Source: JBGSQR01 sp964509295 (GTDB lineage: Bacteria > Desulfobacterota > Desulfuromonadia > Geobacterales > Pseudopelobacteraceae). Taken from it: a stretch of 64,000 nt of DNA. The translations under genes were made by a program, and so were the position numbers. How positions within the stretch are numbered: position 1 is the first letter of the stretch; every line of letters starts with the position of its first letter. The notes beneath the pieces are model-generated. The model was given only the letters and a program-made list of their open reading frames with translations. It searched no databases and was not told where the DNA came from. The DNA lies in assembly GCA_964509295.1 (NCBI GenBank), contig CAZDWS010000004.1, positions 248,001-312,000 of the forward strand, written 5' to 3'. This document shows, piece after piece, positions 35,820 through 44,659 of this stretch.

Positions 35820-36407
35820 TTATGAATTTAAAAGTTCACTCCTACGAAAACAATCCATCGTATGATCATTAACCATTCCGGTGGCCTGCATATGGGCATA
35901 GCAGATCGTTGAACCGACAAACTTGAATCCACGCTTAAGCAGATCCTTGCTCATGGCATCCGACTCCCGACTGGTGGCACGGTAGTCAGCAAAGGTTCTC
36001 AATTCATTCACAATCGGCCTGCCATCCACAAAGCGCCAGATATAGGCATCAAAGCTGCCGAACTCCTCCTGCACAGCCAGGAGACTGCGTGCATTGCCGA
36101 TTGCAGCCGCCACCTTGGCCCGGTTGCGTATAATACCCGGATTGGCCAAAAGTTCCTGCACTTTTTGGTCATCATAGCGGGCGACCTTTTCGGCATGGAA
36201 ATTATCAAAGGCCAGGCGATAGTTTTCCCGCTTCCTCAACACCGTGTACCAACTCAATCCGGCCTGGGCTCCCTCCAGTATCAGAAACTCGAACAGCAGC
36301 CGGTCGTCATGCACCGGCACGCCCCACTCCCTGTCATGATACTCGATGTAATCTGGCTTACTCATGTCAACCCATGGGCAACGGCATACTTCAGTATTGT
36401 TATTCAT
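35820..36407 (-). CDS. tag: DNA-3-methyladenine glycosylase I
   Basis: A 195-residue TagA-type base-excision repair enzyme that removes N3-methyladenine from alkylated DNA. Visible are the zinc-snap start CRCPWVDMSKPDYIEYHDREWG, the helix-hairpin-like LILEGAQAGLSWYTVLRKRE and the C-terminal FVGSTICYAHMQATGMVNDH with the second zinc ligands. I chose the ATG at 36407, preceded by GGAG; the longer frame adds an unrelated hydrophobic stretch. The LysE-type gene is upstream on the same strand. Confidence 0.94.
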   Translation of the reverse strand: MNNNTEVCRCPWVDMSKPDYIEYHDREWGVPVHDDRLLFEFLILEGAQAGLSWYTVLRKRENYRLAFDNFHAEKVARYDDQKVQELLANPGIIRNRAKVAAAIGNARSLLAVQEEFGSFDAYIWRFVDGRPIVNELRTFADYRATSRESDAMSKDLLKRGFKFVGSTICYAHMQATGMVNDHTMDCFRRSELLNS

Positions 36408-36500
36408 TTCAGCTCCAGTTTTAAATAAAATGAAATAAACTATTATCAATTGCCAGCTTAATACCAGAACAAATCCGCGCAACACTGGCAATTACTTTCT

Positions 36501-37112
36501 TTATGTAAAACTCCCCAGAAACAGCGCCATCCCCAACCCGAACATGATCATGGCGATCAACCCATCCAGAATGCGCCAGGCAGAGGCTTTACTGAATAGC
36601 GGGCAAAGCAGTCTGGCACCGTAACCAAGTGCAAAGAACCAGACAAAGCTGGCAGCCACAGCACCGGCCCCAAATACCCAGCGACCGCTTTCACCGCACT
36701 GATTTGCCAGTGACCCAAGCAGGATAACCGTGTCCAGGTAAACATGCGGATTCAGAAAGGTGAAGGCAAGGCAGGTTGCCATGGCAGATTTGAGGGAGGT
36801 CCCTACGCTGGAATCCACCGTCAGCAGATTGGGCTGCAGTGCACGCCGCGCAGCAATCAATCCATAGACGAATAAAAAAGCGGCGCCGCCGTAACGTGTA
36901 ACATCCAGGATCATCGGTACTGACTGAATCAGCGCACCAAGACCGGCAATACCGGCCGCGATCAGCATTGCATCAGCACCGGCACAGACCAGCACGATCG
37001 GTAGCACATGTTCGCGCCGGATCCCCTGGCGCAGGACAAAGGAATTCTGAGCGCCAATGGCGATTATCAAGACGGCTCCGGACAGGAATCCGGATAGCAG
37101 GTTGGCGGTCAT
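36501..37112 (-). CDS. LysE/ArgO family amino-acid exporter
   Basis: A 203-residue inner-membrane protein with five to six membrane segments and the family N-terminus SGAVLIIAIGAQNSFVLRQG. It also has a mid-protein FTFLNPHVYLDTVILLGS block typical of the LysE/ArgO branch that exports arginine or lysine. The substrate is inferred only from this branch. Its usual regulator (LysG/ArgP) is not adjacent. It lies 93 nt upstream of tag on the same strand. Confidence 0.88.
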   Translation of the reverse strand: MTANLLSGFLSGAVLIIAIGAQNSFVLRQGIRREHVLPIVLVCAGADAMLIAAGIAGLGALIQSVPMILDVTRYGGAAFLFVYGLIAARRALQPNLLTVDSSVGTSLKSAMATCLAFTFLNPHVYLDTVILLGSLANQCGESGRWVFGAGAVAASFVWFFALGYGARLLCPLFSKASAWRILDGLIAMIMFGLGMALFLGSFT

Positions 37113-37201
37113 GGTTTCCTAGATAAATTTTGTGTTCTTGAAAATTTAAAACGCAATTACGAAGAAAATAACGCCAAAGTGTCGCTCTTGTAACTCGAGT
37201 T

Positions 37202-37621
37202 TCAACTCCTGGGAATCAATATTTTTGCCATCTCTTCCGAGGAATAAACAGGTATCCTGGATTTCTTAAAATCCTTCTGATTGCGAGTTACGATTGCATC
37301 AACACCCATATGGCATGCTGCTTCATGAATCACCGCATCTTCGAAATCATTAAAATCCAGCATAAGGGCCGATTCCATCACATGCCTATTGACAGGGGCC
37401 ACCTCAAACAGACCAAGGAGCTTCTTGATTTCTTCCTGTGCCCTTGCAGCACCTACAGTTTTGGCAGCAAGATAAAATACGGTAGTTATTGTAGTGCCGC
37501 ACAAATACCCAATGATGGTCCCGTCTTCCACCTTTGAAAACAGTTCAACAGCAACATCAGAATGCGGCAACCGGTCCATGAGCACATCGAGAACTATGTT
37601 TGTATCAAACAGAATTTTCAA
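37202..37621 (-). CDS. PIN domain toxin (VapC-like)
   Basis: A 139-residue PIN-fold protein, a predicted metal-dependent RNase. Conserved acids are seen in LFDTNIVLDVLMDR (Asp6, Asp12), in the central LDFNDFEDAVIHEAA block and near VTRNQKDF. It starts at TTG (37621), which overlaps the antitoxin stop (TTGA), so translation is coupled to the antitoxin as in type II toxin-antitoxin pairs. A GGAAGGGA Shine-Dalgarno lies within the antitoxin end. The 31-bp palindrome in front of the pair supports autoregulation. Confidence 0.88.
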   Translation of the reverse strand: MKILFDTNIVLDVLMDRLPHSDVAVELFSKVEDGTIIGYLCGTTITTVFYLAAKTVGAARAQEEIKKLLGLFEVAPVNRHVMESALMLDFNDFEDAVIHEAACHMGVDAIVTRNQKDFKKSRIPVYSSEEMAKILIPRS

Positions 37622-37860
37622 AGGTATTTCCCTTCCAGATGTTTTTTGTAATCCTTTTCATCCAGTTTTGATTCCCGCAACAATCCTCGAAGGGATTGGG
37701 TTATGGGCGCCGATGGCGATGACATGCTGGTCTTTTCTGATGTCAGTATTTTGAAGTAGTCCGCCACGACCTGAGACACTGATTTTCCGGACTGTGCTGC
37801 ATAAGATTTTGCCTGCTCAATTAAATGATCATCAAGACGAAGAGTTAGTTTAGTCTGCAT
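37618..37860 (-). CDS. antitoxin (DUF6364-like) of PIN pair
   Basis: An 80-residue protein with an N-terminal ribbon-helix-helix-like opening TKLTLRLDDHLIEQAKSYAA followed by SGKSVSQVVADYF, the DUF6364-type antitoxin pattern. The C-terminal half (about 45-80) is charged and should wrap the PIN toxin. I chose the ATG at 37860 because GGAGG lies 5 nt upstream. It is the first gene of the pair. The perfect palindrome at 37880-37910 lies 20 nt ahead of its start and is the expected operator. Confidence 0.85.
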   Translation of the reverse strand: MQTKLTLRLDDHLIEQAKSYAAQSGKSVSQVVADYFKILTSEKTSMSSPSAPITQSLRGLLRESKLDEKDYKKHLEGKYL

Positions 37861-37879
37861 GGGTGCCTCCAAAGCCAAA

Positions 37880-37910
37880 TGACGTATACTTTAAATTAAA
37901 GTATACGTCA
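37880..37910. promoter_or_regulatory. 31-bp palindromic operator of the toxin-antitoxin pair
   Basis: Arms TGACGTATACTTTAA (37880-37894) and TTAAAGTATACGTCA (37896-37910) are perfect reverse complements around a single A. TATACT within it can serve as a -10 element. Position directly ahead of the antitoxin fits a ribbon-helix-helix operator with cooperative autorepression. Confidence 0.8.
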
Positions 37911-37966
37911 CAGGTTTGTTTATGTCAATCCGTAGTGCGATACAACTGACGGCGATGTAAAACTGG

Positions 37967-39625
37967 CTACAGTCCGTTAATTTCCTTATCCTTCGGATAC
38001 TCAATCATGATCCCGAAACTCAGCTCCTTTTTCTCACCAGCCTTCATGGGCAGCTTCCAGACCAGCGTTCCGTCATTTTTCTGCTCATCAGGCTTAATAG
38101 AAGGTTCGTCCAGGGAAACCTTGATCTCCTCGTCGCCAGCTATGGGCAGCTGATCACGCAGCGTCAATGTCAGTGCCTCCTTACGGAAATTACCCAACTC
38201 GATACGATAGCGGTAACTGGCTTTATTCTTGCCGAACAGACCGGCTTCCTTGCGTTGTTTCAGTTCCTCCCGCTTGACCGTCAGCTGATCATCAACACCG
38301 AAATACAGGTCAAATTTTTCTCCGGCTGCAACTTTTTTCAGATAGGAGCTGCCGGTAAAGGTATTGCCCACAAAGGTATTGACCTTGCCGGGCAGCAGTG
38401 GATAGGCGGCCTTGTTGACTATCTCCGATTTCAGGAAAACAAATGGAGACAGTTTGGGAACGGCCAGATATTCCATGCTGACCGGAAACTGCTCAATAGC
38501 GATGACACTCCCCTGCTGGCTGCCATCAGAAGGGACATCAAGCGGCCTTGGAATATTGAAAGCGATCGAGGATTGCTCATCACTGATTCGTGCTGTTGCA
38601 ACTGCAGCCGGCGCCTCTTCGGCTGCCTTATAATCCATCTCAGCCATTTCCATCATTACTGCCTTGGATTTTTTAGCTCGCATAGGTGACCCGCCCATGG
38701 ACATAACCGGAGCAGCCATGGGTGGCTGAGGTCGATAAAAGGAAACACGCCAAGGGTTCATCTCCGGCGGGGCACCACCTGCAGATGGCCTGGCTGTGGA
38801 AAGAGTCAGTGCAACATTCTTCCAGTCCTCTCCGGTCTGCTGTCGCACCATGGCACGAAAGGTCAACTCACTGCTTTTAGCATCGGCCCCCAGTCGAACA
38901 TCATAGGACGGAACCCAGCTGGCCCTGCCGATTACGGCGGAAAGATCCAGCTTCAAAGTTCCTTCAGAGGCCACATAAACCATCACCTCAATATTCTTGA
39001 TCTCTTTACGATGAGAACCGGTTGATTCATCGCGTTGACGGCGCAGAGCCTCGATCTTGTCTTTGATGTTCTTTTTCTCCACCTCTATGCTGCTGTTCTG
39101 TTCCTCGGCATTGGTAACACCAGCCCCGACAAAACTGGATGCTTCCAGCAATTGTGCCGATGTGGGCCTGCCAATGGCCAGTTCCTTGGAGATGCGTTCG
39201 CCCCAGGAAACCCTGATGGAATCCAGAAAGGCCTTCTGAGCCGTCAACCCGGCTTTTTTTGCATCCAAAGTGGACAAACGACGCTCCAGAGTCTGAATTT
39301 CCTCATCCAGCTCCATGACACGCTTTTCGCCGCTCTGCTCCAGAAAGGCCCGCTTGATCTCCAGACCAACAATTGTTGCTGCGCTACCCTTCCCTTCCAC
39401 CCTGACCGAGTCATCCTGAACAAGTGTGGGCAGACCTTCAAAAACGACCAGGTAACTGCCCGGTTTAAGCTTCAGGGAGGCAGTTCTGGTAACCTGAGCC
39501 CGATCTGCATAGACCGTGACAGCAGAAATGGATGCCGTTGCAGTTATTTTTTTCAAGTCTGCTGAAAAAGAGACCGCAGGTATTAACATTAAAAACATGA
39601 ATATAATATTTTGCAGGTATTTCAT
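37967..39625 (-). CDS. mucoidy inhibitor MuiA-like / DUF4139 protein
   Basis: A 552-residue exported protein. It has a Sec signal peptide (MKYLQNIIFMFLMLIPAVSFSA), a DUF4140-type N-terminal domain (about 30-125, ITATASISAVTVYADRAQVTRT), a coiled coil (about 90-205) and a C-terminal DUF4139 domain (from about 210, YVASEGTLKLDLSAVIGRASWVPSYDVRLGA). Relatives are called mucoidy inhibitor A after a Rhodococcus/Streptomyces phenotype, but the biochemical role is unknown. AAGGAG precedes the chosen ATG at 39625. It is a single-gene unit, divergent from the dehydrogenase pair. Confidence 0.82.
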   Translation of the reverse strand: MKYLQNIIFMFLMLIPAVSFSADLKKITATASISAVTVYADRAQVTRTASLKLKPGSYLVVFEGLPTLVQDDSVRVEGKGSAATIVGLEIKRAFLEQSGEKRVMELDEEIQTLERRLSTLDAKKAGLTAQKAFLDSIRVSWGERISKELAIGRPTSAQLLEASSFVGAGVTNAEEQNSSIEVEKKNIKDKIEALRRQRDESTGSHRKEIKNIEVMVYVASEGTLKLDLSAVIGRASWVPSYDVRLGADAKSSELTFRAMVRQQTGEDWKNVALTLSTARPSAGGAPPEMNPWRVSFYRPQPPMAAPVMSMGGSPMRAKKSKAVMMEMAEMDYKAAEEAPAAVATARISDEQSSIAFNIPRPLDVPSDGSQQGSVIAIEQFPVSMEYLAVPKLSPFVFLKSEIVNKAAYPLLPGKVNTFVGNTFTGSSYLKKVAAGEKFDLYFGVDDQLTVKREELKQRKEAGLFGKNKASYRYRIELGNFRKEALTLTLRDQLPIAGDEEIKVSLDEPSIKPDEQKNDGTLVWKLPMKAGEKKELSFGIMIEYPKDKEINGL

Positions 39626-39838
39626 ACGCTTACTCCTTATTAAAAGACTTTGAGACATCAAATTTAAAAATTATATCATTACTTTCTGATCATGCTTGGC
39701 AAATCTGTTTGACTTGAAAACACGCGAATAAATCAGAACCATTATTTATTAGATTATCAATTGACACTCAAGACAATTATTCCTAAAGTTCTGAAAGTGA
39801 ATTAGTGACATTTCTAGTGCAATATAGAGGAGAGAGTC

Positions 39839-40780
39839 ATGAAAATCGAGAAGATTGCGGTGTTGGGGGCTGGCACAATGGGGCACGGCATAGCAGAACT
39901 GTCGGCAATAGCCGGCTGGCAGGTGGTGCTGTGCGATATTTCAGAGGAACTGCTGGAAAAAGCCATGAAAGCCATCAAGCAAAGTCTTACCAGACTGGAG
40001 CAACTGGGTGAATTGAAAGGAAGCAGCATTTCTGATGTAATGCAGCGCATCAGTTGCGTAACAAGCATCAGTGAAGCTGCCAAAACAGCAGATTTTGTGA
40101 TCGAGTGTCTGCCGGAAAAGCTGGAATTCAAACAGATGATTTTCAAAGAACTGGATCAGGTCTGCCGCCCTGAGGTTATCCTTGCGACAAACACTTCCGG
40201 ACTGAGCCCCACAGCCATTTCAAAAGACGTTCAACATCCTGAACGGGTGGTTGTCGCCCACTTCTGGAACCCACCACAACTGATCCCGCTGGTAGAAGTT
40301 GTGCCTGGCGAAAAGACATCCAAAGAGACCGTTGACAGGACAATGGAATGGGTTAAGGCCCTGGGTAAGCAACCGGTCCGCATGAACAAGGAATGCCTGG
40401 GCTTTATCGGCAACAGGTTGCAGTTTGCCCTGCTGAGAGAGGCACTCCATATTGTTGAGCAGGGTTATGCTGACATTGAAGAGGTCGACAAAGCTATCAT
40501 CTACGGTCACGGCAGACGGCTGGCAGTAACCGGACCTTTCTGCAGTGCGGACATGGGTGGCCTGGACACTTTTCACAATATTTCCACATACCTTTTTGCC
40601 GATTTGGGCAGTTCAAAAGAGCCGTCAAAAATCATGCAGAAGCTGGCTGAAGAAGGCAACCTGGGTTTAAAAACCGGCAAAGGTTTTTACAACTGGACTC
40701 CGGAAATGAAGGAGAAAACTGTCAAGCTTAGGACTGATACACTGATGGATTTTCTGGAGAAGGACAGAACAAACAAATAA
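39839..40780 (+). CDS. 3-hydroxyacyl-CoA dehydrogenase family protein
   Basis: A 313-residue NAD-dependent dehydrogenase with an N-terminal Rossmann domain (VLGAGTMGHGIAELSAIAGW, residues 8-27) and a C-terminal 3HCDH domain (about 185-285, GFIGNRLQFALLREALHIVE). The catalytic His/Glu region is seen in VVAHFWNPPQLIPLVEVVPG. The acyl-CoA substrate, or a non-CoA 3-hydroxy acid, cannot be decided, because relatives include 3-hydroxybutyryl-CoA and carnitine/gulonate dehydrogenases. The NPPQLIPLVEVV form leans to the latter branch. It is followed after 25 nt by an SDR gene, probably as an operon. Confidence 0.82.
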   Translation: MKIEKIAVLGAGTMGHGIAELSAIAGWQVVLCDISEELLEKAMKAIKQSLTRLEQLGELKGSSISDVMQRISCVTSISEAAKTADFVIECLPEKLEFKQMIFKELDQVCRPEVILATNTSGLSPTAISKDVQHPERVVVAHFWNPPQLIPLVEVVPGEKTSKETVDRTMEWVKALGKQPVRMNKECLGFIGNRLQFALLREALHIVEQGYADIEEVDKAIIYGHGRRLAVTGPFCSADMGGLDTFHNISTYLFADLGSSKEPSKIMQKLAEEGNLGLKTGKGFYNWTPEMKEKTVKLRTDTLMDFLEKDRTNK

Positions 40781-40805
40781 GCGCGAATAAAGGGAGGAGA
40801 TACTC

Positions 40806-41570
40806 ATGACTGTAAAAACAATTTTTATCACCGGGGCTTCATCCGGATTTGGTGCCGCATGTGCTCGTCTTTTCGGCCAGAAAGGCAACCGCCTGATTCT
40901 GACTGCCCGGAGAATTGATGCTTTGATTGCGCTACAGAAAGAACTGGCCGGTAAAGCAGAAGTACATATCATTCAGCTGGATGTGCGTGACCGTGATGCT
41001 GTCCAGAAAGCTGTAGAATCACTGCCGGAACAATTCGCCAGTGTGGATGTGCTGATCAATAATGCCGGACTGGCACTGGGACTGGAACCGGCCTACCAGG
41101 TAAACCTGGATGACTGGGACACCATGATAGACACCAACATCAAGGGGTTGACCTACTGCACCCGTTTCATCCTGCCCGGTATGGTGGCCCGCAATCGCGG
41201 TCAGATAGTCAACATCAGCTCAACAGCCGGAAACTGGCCTTATCCGGGCGGCAATGTGTATGGCGGAACAAAGGCTTTTGTGACCCAGTTTTCACGCAAT
41301 CTGAAGGCTGACCTGCTGGGAACAAAAGTCAGAGTAAGCTGCATTGAACCAGGAATGGCTGAGACAGATTTTTCCAAGGTGCGCTTTAAAGGAAATGAGG
41401 ATCAGGCTGCCAAGGTTTACGCCGGAGCTGATGCTTTAACTGCAGAAGATATTGCTGAAACAATCGAGTGGGTGGTCAGCAGGCCGGCACATGTCAACAT
41501 CAATGAAATCGAACTGATGTGCGTCAACCAGTCCTGGGGACCATTTGCCATTCATCGTGAGACAAAGTAG
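40806..41570 (+). CDS. SDR family oxidoreductase, YdfG-like
   Basis: A 254-residue classical short-chain dehydrogenase. It has the cofactor loop TGASSGFGAACARLF (residues 10-24), LINNAGLALGLEP, catalytic Ser in NISSTAGNWPYPGG and the YxxxK motif YGGTKAF. The NINEIELMCVNQSWGPFAIHRE end matches the YdfG/3-hydroxy-acid dehydrogenase group, which oxidises serine, allo-threonine and 3-hydroxypropionate with NADP+. AGGGAGG precedes the start. Together with the upstream dehydrogenase it suggests hydroxy-acid metabolism, which is inference. Confidence 0.88.
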   Translation: MTVKTIFITGASSGFGAACARLFGQKGNRLILTARRIDALIALQKELAGKAEVHIIQLDVRDRDAVQKAVESLPEQFASVDVLINNAGLALGLEPAYQVNLDDWDTMIDTNIKGLTYCTRFILPGMVARNRGQIVNISSTAGNWPYPGGNVYGGTKAFVTQFSRNLKADLLGTKVRVSCIEPGMAETDFSKVRFKGNEDQAAKVYAGADALTAEDIAETIEWVVSRPAHVNINEIELMCVNQSWGPFAIHRETK

Positions 41571-41598
41571 CTTCATACTGTAATTGATGAAATAATAT

Positions 41599-41630
41599 GC
41601 TCCATGGGATATCCCGATGGAGCGTTTATT
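41599..41630. terminator. weak bidirectional terminator
   Basis: A stem of GCTCCAT and ATGGAGC around an 11-nt loop is followed by GTTTATTTC. It lies between the convergent SDR and rRNA methyltransferase genes. Confidence 0.45.
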
Positions 41631-41648
41631 TCATTACAGCCGCAACGT

Positions 41649-42824
41649 TTAAACCACCTGCAGCACCAGACACTTGAGATATTCCGACTCGGGGAAAGAG
41701 AGCAACACCGGATGATCGGCTGCCTGTGCGCAGGTTGCCACAAGACGCACTTCACGTTTGGCCTGGCGAGCCGCCTGGGTCAGAACATCCCGAAACGCCT
41801 CACGCCCCATGTGATAAGAGCAGGAACAGGTTATCAGGTAGCCACCCGGTTCCAGTAATTCCATTGCCCTGCGATTAACCGTCATATAGCCTTTGGTGGC
41901 CTCTGCAATATTTTTCTTGTTTTTGACAAATGCAGGTGGGTCCATGATCACCACGCCGAAGCTTCTGCCCTCATGTTTCAAGGTTCGTAATCGATCAAAG
42001 GCATCACACTCTTCAAAGGAAACTCTGTCGCTTAGACCGTTCAGTCGGGCATTGGCGGTCGCCTGTTCAACAGCCCGGGCAGAGATGTCGATCCCCAAGG
42101 CAGAAGCTGCTCCGTACTTACCGGCATGTACGGCCCAGCTGCCCGCATAACAGAAGCAATCCAGCACATCCTTGTCTTTGCAGAGACTCTGCAGCACTTG
42201 ATGATTCTCTTTCTGATCCAGAAAACCACCTGTTTTCTGGCCGCTGCGCAGATTCACCAGAAAGCGGAGACTATTTTCCTCCATCTCCACCAGCTCCGGT
42301 ATTTCGCCATAAAGCAACTCCACCTTCTCTTCCAGTCCTTCCAGAATTCTGACACTCACATCATTGCGTGCGATAATTCCGGTCGGGGCAAAAACATCCT
42401 GCAAAGCTTCAATCAGGACTGTACTGCGACGTTCCATACCGGCCGAAAGAATCTGCAGTGAAAGATAATCGGCATATTTATCCACAACAAGTCCAGGCAG
42501 AAAGTCACTCTCGCCATATACGGCCCTGAAGGTCTTCATACCTGGATAAACTCTGGTTCTCACTGCCAGCGCAGCACGTATCCTCTGTTCGTAAAATTCT
42601 ACCGAGTCAATATCTTCACGTTTTTTGGTAAGCAGTCGAAAGGATATGAGAGAATGCGGATTATAATACCCACAACCGAGAAAGCCACCACCTGCGTCGA
42701 ATAGTTCTGCGGCGATACCGGATTCTCTTGAACCGTCTATTGAAGCTATTTCATTACTGAACACCCAGGGGTGTCCTGATTTTATGCGACGATCCTCATT
42801 TTTTTTGAGCACAATTCTTGTCAT
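41649..42824 (-). CDS. RlmI-like 23S rRNA (cytosine) methyltransferase
   Basis: A 391-residue class I methyltransferase with an N-terminal PUA domain (VLKKNEDRRIKSGHPWVFSNEI), a central linker NLRSGQKTGGFLDQKENHQVL, and a SAM domain (CFCYAGSWAVHAGKYGA; VIMDPPAFVKNKKN). This is the RlmI/RlmK layout; E. coli RlmI makes m5C1962 in 23S rRNA. The CSCSYH block near 333 carries the cysteine nucleophile region. The length matches the family. Upstream on the same strand is a YkgJ-like gene, 27 nt away. Confidence 0.9.
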   Translation of the reverse strand: MTRIVLKKNEDRRIKSGHPWVFSNEIASIDGSRESGIAAELFDAGGGFLGCGYYNPHSLISFRLLTKKREDIDSVEFYEQRIRAALAVRTRVYPGMKTFRAVYGESDFLPGLVVDKYADYLSLQILSAGMERRSTVLIEALQDVFAPTGIIARNDVSVRILEGLEEKVELLYGEIPELVEMEENSLRFLVNLRSGQKTGGFLDQKENHQVLQSLCKDKDVLDCFCYAGSWAVHAGKYGAASALGIDISARAVEQATANARLNGLSDRVSFEECDAFDRLRTLKHEGRSFGVVIMDPPAFVKNKKNIAEATKGYMTVNRRAMELLEPGGYLITCSCSYHMGREAFRDVLTQAARQAKREVRLVATCAQAADHPVLLSFPESEYLKCLVLQVV

Positions 42825-42851
42825 AATTCCCTATCCGCAGCTGAATTTAAT

Positions 42852-43385
42852 CTATGAACTTATTTTTCCCAATACCGCTTCGATTATTGATATTCGTTCA
42901 ACTGTATCAACCTCTGAATCTTTCTGCGACACAAACAGGGCATTGACTGCCACGAGCAGTTTGTTCAACCGATCCAGATCAATTACTGCAGAACCTGGTA
43001 ACGTTTTACACCCTTGGAAATTTTTAGGGCAGTAGTCCACTCTCCGTTCGCCCTGATCGGTAAATAAAATCGGTAACCCGTGTGTACGGCAGATAATCGG
43101 CCGAAAAGCATAAATCAGACAGCGATTTTCAAAAAGAAGCGGGCAAATATCTCCCTCTCTTCCCTCTGTTGCATGATGTCGTACATTTTCTGCATACTCT
43201 TCAGGAAGAGCTGCTACTGCGGCACTGATTGCTGCCGCCTCCACCGGAAAAAGTGAGATAGTCCTACAACATGAACTACACCCTTCAGTACAACTAAGAT
43301 GTGCATGCAAAATTTCTTCAGTGGATTTACAGAGTTGGTCAACTCTGTTTACCAGTTGCAAATAATTTTTCAGTCTGTTTTTCAT
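42852..43385 (-). CDS. YkgJ family cysteine cluster protein
   Basis: A 177-residue protein with the N-terminal cluster CTEGCSSCCRTISLFPVEAAAI and later cysteines in CPLLFENRCLIYAFRPIICRTHG and CPKNFQGC. This is the CxxxCxxCC-type zinc or iron-sulfur cluster of the YkgJ group. Biochemical function is unknown. It is followed closely by the RlmI-like gene, so the two may be co-transcribed. The start ATG at 43385 faces the GntR gene across a 332-nt gap. Confidence 0.85.
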   Translation of the reverse strand: MKNRLKNYLQLVNRVDQLCKSTEEILHAHLSCTEGCSSCCRTISLFPVEAAAISAAVAALPEEYAENVRHHATEGREGDICPLLFENRCLIYAFRPIICRTHGLPILFTDQGERRVDYCPKNFQGCKTLPGSAVIDLDRLNKLLVAVNALFVSQKDSEVDTVERISIIEAVLGKISS

Positions 43386-43717
43386 ATTTCAATCGATACC
43401 ACAAAACCGTGCACATGCAAAGCTGAGGTTATTGTACGAGCATGCTGGTGATAAAACAGTGGTTTAATGACAAAATACATAAAAATTTTATTAATGCTTT
43501 AGTGTAAATATTTCAAGCTGTTACAGACTTAAACCAACACAGGGACATGTCTGCAAAATTTATTTTTTTTTCTCTTGACTTATTAATCCAAATCGGCAAA
43601 AGGTAATACAACTTTACAATTCCTGTTATACAATTCATTAGACATATCCGTGTGAATAAAACAAACAAGACGTTATGTAATGAACAACTTAAAATTTAAT
43701 TTTTTGATGGGGCAGTT
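43386..43717. other. 332-bp divergent intergenic region
   Basis: An AT-rich control region between the YkgJ-like gene (minus) and the GntR-family gene (plus). I see a TTGACT hexamer (43575-43580) and one operator-like sequence (43598-43614). There is no ORF or RNA gene that I can support. Confidence 0.6.
43598..43614 (+). promoter_or_regulatory. operator-like site upstream of gntR-family gene
   Basis: AAAAGGTAATACAACTT matches 13 of 17 bases of the perfect dyad upstream of pta (14084-14100), including the full GGTAATAC core. About 100 nt before the regulator start, it would suit autoregulation. Confidence 0.35.
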
Positions 43718-44440
43718 ATGACATTTCAACCGATAAAACCCAAAAAAGTATCCATACAGATCGCTGAGCAGATTCGCTCTTCTATTTTATCCGGAGTTTT
43801 TTCACCCGGTGACAAGCTGCCACCGGAAAGAGAACTGGCAGACCTGTTTGGCGTTTCACGCCCTTCAGTACGGGAAGCACTTAACATTCTGGCCTCTGCC
43901 GGTATGGTAATGTCATATCAGGGTGGTGGTACAGTAGTTCTGTCACTGGTGGGTGATACGGTCGGAAGCTTCCTGTCGGAACTGATCAGGGTCGAGCAGG
44001 AAAGAGCACTGGATGTTATTGAAGTCCGAAAAGGCATAGAATCCTGGACTGCATTCTATGCCGCCGAGCGGGCACTGCCGGAAGATATTGACAGGATGGA
44101 AGAGATTATCACAGGTATGGAAATGGCCCTGGACAGGACAAACTATACCCGGGATCTGGACGCCAACTTTCATATTGTAGTTGCCCGTGCAACGCACAAT
44201 ATTATCTGGCTGCACCTTATGCAGAGCCTGTTTGATGCCATGAAGGAATTCCAGCAGAGTGTCTGGCGGGCTGTTTACCTTACCAGAGAAGATCATTACC
44301 TGCTCTTTACCCACCACAGAAACATTATGGAAGCTATTCGTGCAAAAGATGGCGAGGCAGCCAGACAGGCAATGCTCGACCACCTAAACTTTGCAGAACG
44401 CAGAAGCACTGCATTTGTAGCACGACACAGCCCGGAATAA
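43718..44440 (+). CDS. GntR family regulator, FadR/FCD subfamily
   Basis: A 240-residue regulator with an N-terminal winged helix (about 8-75: GVFSPGDKLPPERELADLFG, then VSRPSVREALNILASAGMV) and a C-terminal helical FCD ligand domain (about 90-230). The FCD metal/ligand residues appear as Asp/His in LDANFHIVVARATHN, with later His in THHRNIMEAI and AMLDHLNFAE. Ligands of this group are usually small carboxylates (pyruvate, lactate, acyl-CoA). The recognition helix VSRPSVREAL is that of PdhR/LldR-like proteins, whose operators have TTGGT-N3-ACCAA, as found before pta. Confidence 0.92.
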   Translation: MTFQPIKPKKVSIQIAEQIRSSILSGVFSPGDKLPPERELADLFGVSRPSVREALNILASAGMVMSYQGGGTVVLSLVGDTVGSFLSELIRVEQERALDVIEVRKGIESWTAFYAAERALPEDIDRMEEIITGMEMALDRTNYTRDLDANFHIVVARATHNIIWLHLMQSLFDAMKEFQQSVWRAVYLTREDHYLLFTHHRNIMEAIRAKDGEAARQAMLDHLNFAERRSTAFVARHSPE

Positions 44441-44494
44441 ACTAAACCTTTATGTAAACTGATTAGAACTAATTTGCCGCAAGTCATCAACACT

Positions 44495-44584
44495 GTCATT
44501 CCCGAGTTATTAATCGGGAATCCAGTTACTAAAGCCTTAAAACCATAAAGTCTGGATCCCCGATAAAAACATTCGGGGATGGCA
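44495..44584. repeat. REP-like palindromic repeat
   Basis: Two hairpins in inverted order: CATTCCCGA...TCGGGAATCCAG (44498-44525) and CTGGATCCCCGAT...TCGGGGATGGC (44552-44583). Each half is a near-complement of the other. This is the widespread CATTCCCG/CTGGAT type of proteobacterial intergenic repeat. It lies between gntR and the convergent cobO and may act as a terminator for either. Confidence 0.7.
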
Positions 44585-44659
44585 ATCTTTTTTGCGGGAG
44601 ATCTGTGCTAATCGGGTTATTTAATATTAAAAGGCGTCCTTGCACTGAAGCTGACTAAA

